DNA of 33,438 bases, taken from positions 1 through 33,438 of the forward strand of contig WSZW01000008.1 in NCBI GenBank assembly GCA_013139905.1, given 5' to 3'. The DNA is from an archaeon (GTDB lineage: Archaea; EX4484-52; B79-G9). Below are positions 7,129-12,286 of the stretch, piece by piece. How positions within the stretch are numbered: position 1 is the first letter of the stretch; each line of letters opens with the position of its first letter. A model generated the notes under the pieces. That model worked only from the letters and a program-made list of their open reading frames with translations, did not search any database and was not told the DNA's origin. The translations under genes and the position numbers were made by a program.

Positions 7129-7332
7129 ATGAACAATGAAAAATACCACTGTGAAGATTGTGAACAATTTATAAACAAAGGGAAGATGCACGATGAAAAT
7201 GAATCAGAGTTTATGAAAGAAATACATCGTGAATGGGGTGAGTGTAGAGACAGAGCAGAAGTTCATGCCAAAGCACCCATATGTGAAACGTTTGTAAAAC
7301 GAAAGTCATTAAAGGGTTTGTTCTTTAGATAA
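7129..7332 (+). CDS. Small zinc-binding protein (C7)
   Basis: 67 residues. CEDCEQF near the start, a charged helix, then GECRDRAEV and PICETF complete a Cys4 site; the spacing recalls short ferredoxin-like or zinc cluster proteins. GGAGATGATGCATGA of element R7 precedes the ATG and could supply ribosome binding. Sole gene of cassette C7. Confidence 0.6.
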   Translation: MNNEKYHCEDCEQFINKGKMHDENESEFMKEIHREWGECRDRAEVHAKAPICETFVKRKSLKGLFFR

Positions 7333-7341
7333 TGATGACAC

Positions 7342-7457
7342 GATGCATAGGTGCTAGCTCTCAGTCACTTGCAGCAACCTGACACGCTCTACGGAGCGGC
7401 CAGGTGCAGCAAAAACACCCATCTGAAGATGGGATGCATGAACGGAATGAACCCCTT
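7342..7457 (+). repeat. Array element R8 (class B', hybrid ends)
   Basis: Left arm type I (GATGCATAGGTGCTAGCT), AGTCA, domain 1 TTGC...GCAA with ACCTG/CAGGT and CGCTC/GAGCG, hairpin 2 CCCATCT/AGATGGG, GCATGAACGGAATGAACCCCTT. The right arm AACCCCT is type II-like. Confidence 0.77.
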
Positions 7458-7483
7458 AAATAATAAATTGATAAGGTGATGAA

Positions 7484-8236
7484 ATGATTGATAATATGAC
7501 CCCAACGAAAGAACAGAAGAAAGAATTTATAGTAAAGGCACTTGGAATTGCAGGATTCACAGAAAAGGAAAACTACCAATGGCTGTATACCCAAGAACAC
7601 GGTATGAAAACTGTTGTAGTGAACTTAAACGAATGGCCCGTTAAGCCATATTTCAACGTTAGTGGTAAGAAGATTACAGAGGACGATGAACATGCAACGT
7701 TGAAGAAGGTAAGAACCATCATTAATGAGGCGGAGGGTGGCCAGATGCCTTCGAGGACAGAGGCTGACATTGTTGTGAACGTTGGTACGAAAGATACATC
7801 TGCTGATGATATAGATGCACCAGAGCATAAGAAGTATGCACAGGTCGAGACACCAGACCAGCCAGACGATGCGCCTACACAAACACATAAAACAATGACT
7901 CATGAAGAAGCAATGGCATTACCAAAACAACAGTTTATAGATAGATGCAAAGCATGGTTGGATGAATTCAATGACGGCAACCAACTAAACATAGATGGTC
8001 CCACAAAATGTCCTATTCATGCCTGGGTAATGCATAACCACCAAGCATGTTGCAAAGATTTAGTTGGTGGTATAACAAATTGTGAGATCTGCGGCCAGCC
8101 GATGTGCCCAGATTGTTCAAACCACGGAGTAACTCAACTCTCGAGAGTAACCGGGTACATTCAAGATGTCGCTGGATTTAATGCAGGAAAAAAGCAAGAG
8201 TTGGCCGACCGCAAAAAACACGATACATTTAGGTAA
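7484..8236 (+). CDS. Protein with orphan NrdD-type glycyl-radical domain (C8)
   Basis: 250 residues, the largest array product. The C-terminus (about 198-250) matches the end of class III anaerobic ribonucleotide reductase: a zinc site CEIC/CPDC (200-211), the radical loop RVTGYI with predicted radical Gly224, and FNAGKKQELADRKKH. NrdD is usually 600 or more residues; the whole catalytic barrel and ATP cone are absent. Residues 1-100 are an unrecognised alpha/beta region, and 100-140 an acidic, probably disordered linker. Extra cysteines and histidines sit at 176-190. By analogy with the stand-alone glycyl-radical protein GrcA of pyruvate formate-lyase, it could supply or mimic a radical domain for host NrdD; this is inference. 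AGGTGAT precedes the ATG. Confidence 0.7.
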   Translation: MIDNMTPTKEQKKEFIVKALGIAGFTEKENYQWLYTQEHGMKTVVVNLNEWPVKPYFNVSGKKITEDDEHATLKKVRTIINEAEGGQMPSRTEADIVVNVGTKDTSADDIDAPEHKKYAQVETPDQPDDAPTQTHKTMTHEEAMALPKQQFIDRCKAWLDEFNDGNQLNIDGPTKCPIHAWVMHNHQACCKDLVGGITNCEICGQPMCPDCSNHGVTQLSRVTGYIQDVAGFNAGKKQELADRKKHDTFR

Positions 8237-8277
8237 ATTTAGTTAATAATGATGACTGGGATTGACCCCTTTATATG

Positions 8278-8379
8278 AGCCGTAGATTAGTCACTAGTGG
8301 CACTCAGACTCGCTCAGTAGAGCGGCCTGGTGCTACTAAAACACCCGCATGAATGCGGGAGCATGGATAAGATGATGCA
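8278..8379 (+). repeat. Array element R9 (class A)
   Basis: Left flank AGCCGTAGATTAGTCA matches the inner part of the type II flank (AGAGCCGATAGATAGTCA in R14). Domain 1 class A (CGCTC-AGTA-GAGCG), hairpin 2 CCCGCAT/ATGCGGG, GCATGGATAAGATGATGCA (type I). Just upstream, 8253-8270 (TGACTGGGATTGACCCCT) looks like a leftover right arm of a type II element. Confidence 0.78.
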
Positions 8380-8424
8380 AAAATATTTATTTAATAAAAA
8401 CAAACAATAAAGATGTGATATATC

Positions 8425-8622
8425 ATGCCAAAAGGAAGAAACACAATGGATTTTATGGTTTCATTTAGACAACCTAACATGCCAGGTAAAAGCAAATATA
8501 GAATTCAAGCATATTCAAAATCTGATGCATTGAAACGGGCAAAAGCAAGATGGCCGTCATCTGGAGAATTTGAAGTATTGTATGGAGTGAAAACGGTTCG
8601 TGGAAAATCTGTCAAATTTTAA
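8425..8622 (+). CDS. Small basic cassette protein (C9)
   Basis: 65 residues with a beta strand (FMVSFRQP), a helix (SKSDALKRAKARW) and a second strand (EFEVLYGVKTV), the pattern of a small double-stranded-RNA-binding-like or DUF-type beta-alpha-beta domain. Similar in design to the protein at 3714. GATGTGAT is eight bases upstream of the ATG; an AT-rich TATA-like run (ATATTTATTTAATA) follows R9. Confidence 0.6.
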   Translation: MPKGRNTMDFMVSFRQPNMPGKSKYRIQAYSKSDALKRAKARWPSSGEFEVLYGVKTVRGKSVKF

Positions 8623-8638
8623 TTTTTGTTCGCCGATG

Positions 8639-8750
8639 GTTGCATAGGAGTTGGCTCAAGTCAGGGGCGCCGGTCCGAATGCGAGAATCCCGCATGACAA
8701 GCGCCCAACTCTCCCTTAGAAAGGGAGAGCATGACTAAGATTGACCCCTG
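8639..8750 (+). repeat. Array element R10 (class D, hybrid ends)
   Basis: TTGCATAGGAGTTGGCTCAAGTCA, domain 1 almost the same as R5 (GGGCGC/GCGCCC, ATGCG/CGCAT), hairpin 2 CTCTCCCTT/AAGGGAGAG, GCATGACTAAGATTGACCCCTG. Left type I, right type II. Confidence 0.8.
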
Positions 8751-8809
8751 TCTTTTTTTAAATAGAAATCCTTAAATAGAATAACTTACTTACTTAGTAT
8801 GGTGATATT

Positions 8810-9016
8810 GTGAAAATACAAATTCAAGTATTAAACCGCATCGATGAATTGACTTGTGAAATGGAAGATACAAAACATTCCATGGATAATGGTGGGACAA
8901 ACTTATTTTTTTACATGGAACATAAAAGAAAGTTGTTAGAGCAAGCAACCGAAATAAAACATCTATGTTGGGTAATAGATGAAGAAGTACCAAAACATAT
9001 TTTAGCCTTGTTATGA
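8810..9016 (+). CDS. Small coiled-coil protein (C10)
   Basis: 68 residues, GTG start with GGTGAT three bases upstream. Mostly helical with heptad-like charge pattern (IDELTCEMED, HKRKLLEQATEIKHL). TATA-like CTTAAATAG lies about 35 bases upstream, so cassette C10 may carry its own promoter. Function unknown. Confidence 0.55.
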   Translation: MKIQIQVLNRIDELTCEMEDTKHSMDNGGTNLFFYMEHKRKLLEQATEIKHLCWVIDEEVPKHILALL

Positions 9017-9026
9017 GGTTATGAAA

Positions 9027-9221
9027 ATGAAAAATCTTAATGAGAAATTTACTGATGGGGAATATGCAGAATTGATGAGATTGAAGAACTTTATTGGTTT
9101 GCCTTGGCATGATCTATTATTGCAGATATTCAGAGAAGGTGAAAAGACCGTTATAAAAATGTTGGTTGCGGAGGGACACACCAAAGAAGAGATTGAAGAA
9201 ATGTTTAATGAGAGGAATTGA
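9027..9221 (+). CDS. Small helical protein (C10)
   Basis: 64 residues from the ATG at 9027, placed eight bases after GAGGT; another ATG at 9021 is in frame. Sequence contains FTDGEYAELMRLKNFIGLPWHDLLLQI and an acidic C-terminal helix (TKEEIEEMFNER), a layout like ribbon-helix-helix or phage regulatory proteins. Second of three genes in the cassette. Confidence 0.55.
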   Translation: MKNLNEKFTDGEYAELMRLKNFIGLPWHDLLLQIFREGEKTVIKMLVAEGHTKEEIEEMFNERN

Positions 9222-9224
9222 AAG

Positions 9225-9380
9225 ATGACAGTTGTAGTGTGTGATAAAAAGGACTGTGCTCACTATGAGAATGGCATCTGTGAAATGGAACAGATATACT
9301 TTGAATTGATAAATGATGTACTTACGTGTGTAGATGATACTGAGTTTATTGAGGGGTCTGATCACAGAGCCGATGAATAG
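9225..9380 (+). CDS. DUF1540-like cysteine protein (C10)
   Basis: 51 residues. CDKKDCAHYENGICEMEQI follows the DUF1540 pattern (Cys, Cys, then NG-C), with a fourth Cys at position 35; probably metal-binding. The last codons (GSDHRADE and stop) are encoded by the type II left flank of element R11, so the element supplies the C-terminus and stop. Confidence 0.55.
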   Translation: MTVVVCDKKDCAHYENGICEMEQIYFELINDVLTCVDDTEFIEGSDHRADE

Positions 9381-9470
9381 TCACTTGCGCGTCCCTGACT
9401 CGTCCACAGGACGGCCAGGGCGAGCAAAAACACCCGGATGAATCCGGGAGCATGGATAAGAAGACACATG
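9352..9470 (+). repeat. Array element R11 (class B)
   Basis: AGGGGTCTGATCACAGAGCC flank (type II), AGTCA, class B domain 1 (CCCTG/CAGGG, CGTCC/GGACG), hairpin 2 CCCGGAT/ATCCGGG, then GCATGGATAAGAAGACACATG, where the right outer arm is degenerate. Confidence 0.78.
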
Positions 9471-9489
9471 AAAAGAGGCGAATAAATAA

Positions 9490-9678
9490 ATGAATGTAAG
9501 AATGTGGATATACACACATGTGGTGTGGGTATGGATGGTTTTGGCATGTGTTGTTGCTTATAATTTAGATAACATACCGATGATTTATGAATATTTTGAG
9601 GTTTTCGCAGGATTATATATTGCAGGATGTTTAATACTTTTCAGGGTTCAATCAAAAGACAACAATGTGGTGAAATAA
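9490..9678 (+). CDS. Small two-helix membrane protein (C11)
   Basis: 62 residues with two transmembrane helices (about 6-22 and 33-52). GAGGCGAATAAATAA precedes the ATG. The next gene starts directly after its stop. Function unknown. Confidence 0.55.
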   Translation: MNVRMWIYTHVVWVWMVLACVVAYNLDNIPMIYEYFEVFAGLYIAGCLILFRVQSKDNNVVK

Positions 9679-9852
9679 ATGGTAACTAAATTAGGTAAAT
9701 TTGAACTTAATACAAAGAAATGGAGAATAGAAAATGGATTAACAGGATCAGAGTGGAAAATATTTGTTGAGAATAGAGGCAATATTTTAGTAGTGGTTGT
9801 TGTTCTTGTTTCGATTGCATTTTTCATTCTTGGTTATACGTGTCCATTTTAG
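9679..9852 (+). CDS. Single-helix membrane protein (C11)
   Basis: 57 residues: a charged N-terminal half and one strong transmembrane helix (ILVVVVVLVSIAFFILGY, about 36-53) at the C-terminus. Starts at the base after the previous stop (TAAATG) with GGTG eight bases upstream. Function unknown. Confidence 0.5.
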   Translation: MVTKLGKFELNTKKWRIENGLTGSEWKIFVENRGNILVVVVVLVSIAFFILGYTCPF

Positions 9853-9874
9853 TGTGTGTGTAGATGATACTATG

Positions 9875-9943
9875 GATGCATAGGTGTTGGCTAGAAGTCA
9901 ACCGCACCCGGCTACAAGCAGGATGCATGCGGGAATGATGCAT
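9875..9943 (+). repeat. Array element R12 (short form, domain 1 absent)
   Basis: GATGCATAGGTGTTGGCT, AGAAGTCA, then directly AC and a short hairpin-2-like sequence (CCCGGCT/AGCAGG, imperfect), GCATGCGGGAATGATGCAT. Both outer arms are type I. It shows that domain 1 is dispensable or lost. Confidence 0.65.
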
Positions 9944-9961
9944 AAAAATGAGGTGAATAAA

Positions 9962-10210
9962 TTGAAAAGTAAAGAAGAGATTGTTTTAACTGAAATAAAA
10001 GGGGCAAATGATATTGACAGTCCAATTTGGTTTACAAAAATAGTTGAAAATCTAGATGGTGTGTTGTCTAGAAGTGAAGTTGGAATAGCAATTGACAGAT
10101 TAAGTGATTTGGGTTATATAAAAGGAAGATATGGTGAAGTTAGAAAAGGATGGAGTGGATATAAATATCATATTACAGACATTGGTGAATCGTTATTTAA
10201 GATGCGCTAA
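9962..10210 (+). CDS. Winged-helix DNA-binding protein (C12)
   Basis: 82 residues using TTG at 9962, with GAGGTGA six bases upstream; an ATG at 9938 in the same frame lies in element R12. Pattern EEIVLTEIK...TKIVENLDGVLSRSEVGIAIDRLSDLGYIKGRYGEV...YKYHITDIGESLF is a typical winged helix with recognition helix and wing (PadR/MarR-like), so it probably regulates transcription. Sole gene of cassette C12. Confidence 0.65.
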   Translation: MKSKEEIVLTEIKGANDIDSPIWFTKIVENLDGVLSRSEVGIAIDRLSDLGYIKGRYGEVRKGWSGYKYHITDIGESLFKMR

Positions 10211-10211
10211 C

Positions 10212-10303
10212 GATGCATAGGTGCTAGCTATAAGTCAAGGGCGCCAGCGGCGGACCGCCCAACTCCCTGCTAGAAGCAGGGAGCATGACTAAGTTTGACC
10301 CAT
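10212..10303 (+). repeat. Array element R13 (class C, hybrid ends)
   Basis: GATGCATAGGTGCTAGCT, AAGTCA, domain 1 GGGCG/CGCCC nearly identical to R2, hairpin 2 CTCCCTGCT/AGCAGGGAG, GCATGACTAAGTTTGACCCA. Left type I, right type II (degenerate at the end). Confidence 0.78.
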
Positions 10304-10331
10304 TGAATGAATAAATAAAGAGAGTGAATAT

Positions 10332-10517
10332 ATGACAAGCCCAGAACAAATACTCGCTATCGGAATTGAACGATTGGCAATGATGCGCGAAATGGCGAAA
10401 ATTATCATAAATGCAGAAACCAAAGAAGATATCCTTTTTATTTTAAAAACAATGGAAGAACAACTGGATGAAGGAATTACTGAAATTGATGTGTTGTGCA
10501 AACAAATGGGAGAATAA
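10332..10517 (+). CDS. Small helical acidic protein (C13)
   Basis: 61 residues, almost all helix with heptad-like leucine/isoleucine spacing and an acidic C-terminus (MEEQLDEGITEIDVLCKQMGE). GAGTGAATAT precedes the ATG. Function unknown. Confidence 0.55.
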   Translation: MTSPEQILAIGIERLAMMREMAKIIINAETKEDILFILKTMEEQLDEGITEIDVLCKQMGE

Positions 10518-10522
10518 TAAAT

Positions 10523-10837
10523 ATGCAAGTCGGAACAAAGGAGATCCCGGACGAATTGTTTTATAGATATCTGCGATTAATCAAAGCGACTGAACGAAGC
10601 AGTGAACGATACAACTATGATTTTGATAAGGAACGAGAGGCCGTTCATGATGAAATTATACATCATGTCAATCTCTTACCACACATGAAAGAATATAGAG
10701 AATTTCAAAGCCATCTACAAGATTTGTGTGAAGATATGTTGCCATCAAGATTTCCGCCATCGCAGATACCTATAACAATAAATCCCCCAAATAGTGGTTT
10801 GATGTCTAATAGAGGGGTCGGATCACAGAGCCGATAG
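10523..10837 (+). CDS. Cassette protein, unknown (C13)
   Basis: 104 residues from the ATG at 10523 (GGGAG twelve bases upstream); the frame is also open further up. Helical with many charged residues and His (HDEIIHHVNLLPHMKEY), then a Pro-rich tail (FPPSQIPITINPP). The last seven residues and the stop come from the AGGGGTC flank of R14, as in the gene at 9225 but in a different frame. Confidence 0.55.
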   Translation: MQVGTKEIPDELFYRYLRLIKATERSSERYNYDFDKEREAVHDEIIHHVNLLPHMKEYREFQSHLQDLCEDMLPSRFPPSQIPITINPPNSGLMSNRGVGSQSR

Positions 10838-10931
10838 ATAGTCACTAGTGGCCATCAGACTCGCTCTATAGAGCGGCCTGGTGCTACTAAAACTCCCGCA
10901 TGAATGCGGGAGCATGACTAAAATGATGCAT
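10813..10931 (+). repeat. Array element R14 (class A, hybrid ends)
   Basis: AGGGGTCGGATCACAGAGCC flank (type II), GATAGTCA, class A domain 1, hairpin 2 CTCCCGCAT/ATGCGGGAG, GCATGACTAAAATGATGCAT (type I). Inner arms AGTCA and TGACT are perfectly complementary. Confidence 0.8.
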
Positions 10932-10984
10932 GAAAAGGAAGTGGGATATATGAAAGTAATTTATGTTGAAAGGTGAGATAGTAA

Positions 10985-11095
10985 ATGATTAAAAGTACAG
11001 ATCCATATAAAAATACTGGAGCAATACATACTGATCCAGAGAATGATAAGTATTTATATGAATTACAAAAAAATAAAAGTAAAAGAGGTGAATAA
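10985..11095 (+). CDS. Very small cassette protein (C14)
   Basis: 36 residues, hydrophilic (DPYKNTGAIHTDPENDKYLYEL), resembling short phage proteins of unknown role. AGGTGAGATAG precedes the ATG. Its 3' end AAAAGAGGTGAATAA provides the ribosome site for the next gene. Confidence 0.45.
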   Translation: MIKSTDPYKNTGAIHTDPENDKYLYELQKNKSKRGE

Positions 11096-11099
11096 ATAA

Positions 11100-11282
11100 A
11101 TGGAAAACATAATCAAAAAGGTAAGAGTATTTGAGTCAAAATCAAATTACCACAACGGTGAAGATATCGGCTCTGGGTTTGCAGTGATTGTAGATCCACT
11201 ACTAACAACCGGACACCAGAAATGGCAAGTTGCACAGGCGATAAGGTATGCATTAGAGAATTTGGTATTAGAGGATGAATAA
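11100..11282 (+). CDS. Cassette protein, unknown (C14)
   Basis: 60 residues with a short alpha/beta pattern (GSGFAVIVDPLLTTGHQKWQVAQAIRYALENL). Ribosome site GAGGTG about 9 bases before the ATG. No family recognised. Confidence 0.55.
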   Translation: MENIIKKVRVFESKSNYHNGEDIGSGFAVIVDPLLTTGHQKWQVAQAIRYALENLVLEDE

Positions 11283-11309
11283 TGACAAAGCAAAGGAGAT
11301 GAAAAGAAT

Positions 11310-11426
11310 ATGTTCTGTCGTCATGAATGGATAAAAGTAGGTGGTCCACAAAGAGCTGGACCCGGACAATTCAGTCAACATTTTAGATGTGTTAAATGTA
11401 ACAAAACAAAAAGACTGGTTGATTAA
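11310..11426 (+). CDS. Small Cys/His zinc-ribbon protein (C14)
   Basis: 38 residues: CRHEW at the start and CVKC near the end, with GPGQFSQHFR between. This CxHxW...CxxC pattern is frequent in phage and archaeal virus microproteins. GGAGAT is nine bases upstream of the ATG. Confidence 0.55.
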   Translation: MFCRHEWIKVGGPQRAGPGQFSQHFRCVKCNKTKRLVD

Positions 11427-11428
11427 CA

Positions 11429-11539
11429 ATGCATAGGTGCTAGCACGAAGTCACTTGCGCGTCCCTGACTCGTCCACAGGACGGCCAGGGCGAGCAAAAA
11501 CTCCCGGCTGAAGCAGGGAGCATGGTTAAACTGATGCAT
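11429..11539 (+). repeat. Array element R15 (class B)
   Basis: ATGCATAGGTGCTAGCA, CGAAGTCA, class B domain 1 identical in its inner part to R11, hairpin 2 CTCCC...GGGAG (loop GGCTGAAGCA), GCATGGTTAAACTGATGCAT. Type I arms on both sides. Confidence 0.78.
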
Positions 11540-11540
11540 A

Positions 11541-11714
11541 AAAGCAGTTGCACGAAACAAAGCACTGTTTGCAAATGCTATATGGTCCGTATCAAATCCT
11601 TTGTTGGTGGGATATAACTATTATAATGGAATGATTGAACAATCTATCATGTTCGCTGTTTTTACATTGGTGGCAGGGTATGGGGTATATAATTTAAAAA
11701 TTAAAGCGGAGTGA
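11541..11714 (+). pseudogene. 5'-truncated copy of the small membrane protein gene at 15084 (C15)
   Basis: The frame encodes 57 residues closely similar in pattern to residues 20-70 of the protein at 15084: ANAIWSVSNP and YGVYNLKIK here, ANVLWLISNP and YGVYNLKLK there. The N-terminal membrane helix and start codon are missing exactly where element R15 ends; a TGA stop overlaps the element's arm. No ATG precedes the conserved part. It is either a dead fragment fused to the element or a gene started from a non-standard codon. Confidence 0.6.
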
Positions 11715-11719
11715 AAGCA

Positions 11720-11869
11720 ATGACAGATACTATGGACTTACTAACAATCAATACTTGTGATTTGAATGAATTAAAAGTTGATTTGGACGGAGATTTTTAT
11801 ATGTCCATATCAGATCGTGTAGGATTTGTGACCGACTTTATTGAACTGGTAGATAAATATAGAATATGA
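11720..11869 (+). CDS. Small acidic cassette protein (C15)
   Basis: 49 residues, acidic (LNELKVDLDGDFYMSISD), no family recognised. GCGGAGTGA is six bases upstream. Its TGA stop overlaps the first bases of element R16. Confidence 0.5.
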   Translation: MTDTMDLLTINTCDLNELKVDLDGDFYMSISDRVGFVTDFIELVDKYRI

Positions 11870-11924
11870 TGCATAGGTGCTACAACGAAGTCAACTACCA
11901 TGCCTTAAAAGGCATGGCATCATC
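11868..11924 (+). repeat. Array element R16 (short terminal form)
   Basis: GATGCATAGGTGCTACAA, CGAAGTCA, then AC and a perfect hairpin (CCATGCCTT/AAGGCATGG), followed by CATCATCTAA and a T-run. Domain 1 and the right outer arm are missing. As the last member it may mark the array end, and hairpin plus T-run could also stop transcription. Confidence 0.65.
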
Positions 11925-12019
11925 TAATTTCTTTTTTTCCGGTGGTTTTTGGTTGTGGTGTGGGGTGTGGTTTTTAAGTGGAAAGTTATATATAGTTTAA
12001 CATCTATTTAACTTATATT
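11925..12019 (+). other. G/T-rich spacer after the array, with promoter
   Basis: Bases 11938-11982 are almost only G and T (GGTGG, GGTTGTGG, GTGGGGTGTGG), unusual for this AT-rich genome and able in principle to form a two-layer quadruplex. It precedes the TATA box of the AbrB-like gene. No gene seen. Confidence 0.45.
11986..11994 (+). promoter_or_regulatory. TATA box of the AbrB-like gene
   Basis: TTATATATA centred about 30 bases before the ATG at 12020; no Shine-Dalgarno site follows, consistent with a leaderless transcript that begins the replication module. Confidence 0.5.
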
Positions 12020-12163
12020 ATGTTATTGGAAACTAAAATCCATAAAATCGGCGGATCACATATGTTGGTGATACCAGGCCCAATGGTTGAATATTTTAAA
12101 ATCAAACCAGGAAAATGTAAAATCGAAGACACAGACGAAAACGAAGCACGGCTGGTTTTTTGA
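12020..12163 (+). CDS. AbrB/MazE-like DNA-binding protein
   Basis: 47 residues. ETKIHKIGGSHMLVIPGPMVEYFKIKPG is the swapped-hairpin AbrB signature (KIG-S-VVIP...LgIkpGD). Family members bind DNA as dimers and act as repressors or antitoxins. No toxin gene of MazF or PIN type follows, so a regulator of the replication module, perhaps of copy number, is more likely. Leaderless start. Confidence 0.75.
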   Translation: MLLETKIHKIGGSHMLVIPGPMVEYFKIKPGKCKIEDTDENEARLVF

Positions 12164-12177
12164 GAGTGGTGAAGTTG

Positions 12178-12279
12178 ATGTTTGTAAAAGGAACACCCCG
12201 CTGGCAGGCAGGGCATAAAAGAGATTCGATAGAACCAGTACTTAGATTGTTTTTATTTTATTTAAATGTTTTGTGGTGA
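12178..12279 (+). CDS. Possible microprotein
   Basis: 33 residues (starts MFVKGTPRWQAGHKRD) with GGTGA before the ATG. The KGTPRW-GHK string recalls NUMOD3-type DNA-binding motifs, but the rest is hydrophobic and overlaps the promoter of the next gene. May be a remnant or not translated. Confidence 0.3.
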   Translation: MFVKGTPRWQAGHKRDSIEPVLRLFLFYLNVLW

Positions 12280-12286
12280 TATCACA

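Larger units (their letters stand above)
3571..11925 (+). mobile_element. Integron-like array of 15 small gene cassettes separated by 16 foldable elements
   Basis: Sixteen related elements (R1-R16) alternate with 15 short gene units (C1-C15), all in one orientation. The consensus element is: outer arm (ATGCAT or AGGGGTC), spacer often GGTGCTAGCTCA, inner arm AGTCA, optional variable hairpin domain 1, AC, hairpin 2, GCA, inner arm TGACT (often degenerate), AAGAT, outer arm (ATGCAT or GACCCCT). Gene starts commonly lie within a few bases of an element, and several stop codons lie inside one. Left and right ends of each cassette carry the same outer-arm type wherever both can be read. This matches integron attC logic, but no tyrosine integrase is visible. 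A repeated regulatory RNA is the main alternative. Confidence 0.65.

Noticed and set aside
3571..11925. CRISPR array
   Set aside because: Repeats are about 60-120 bases, variable and separated by genes of differing length; no uniform spacers and no cas genes.
3571..11925. Elements as tRNA genes or tRNA-like sequences
   Set aside because: GGTCCGAAT in class D recalls a T-loop, but no cloverleaf, acceptor stem or anticodon arm can be drawn.
3571..11925. Elements as insertion sequences or MITEs scattered in the array
   Set aside because: All have one orientation, lie only between genes, show no target-site duplication, and their outer arms match across gene units rather than across the element.
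12020..12279. Toxin-antitoxin pair starting with the AbrB-like gene
   Set aside because: No toxin-like partner; the downstream 33-residue frame has no toxin features.
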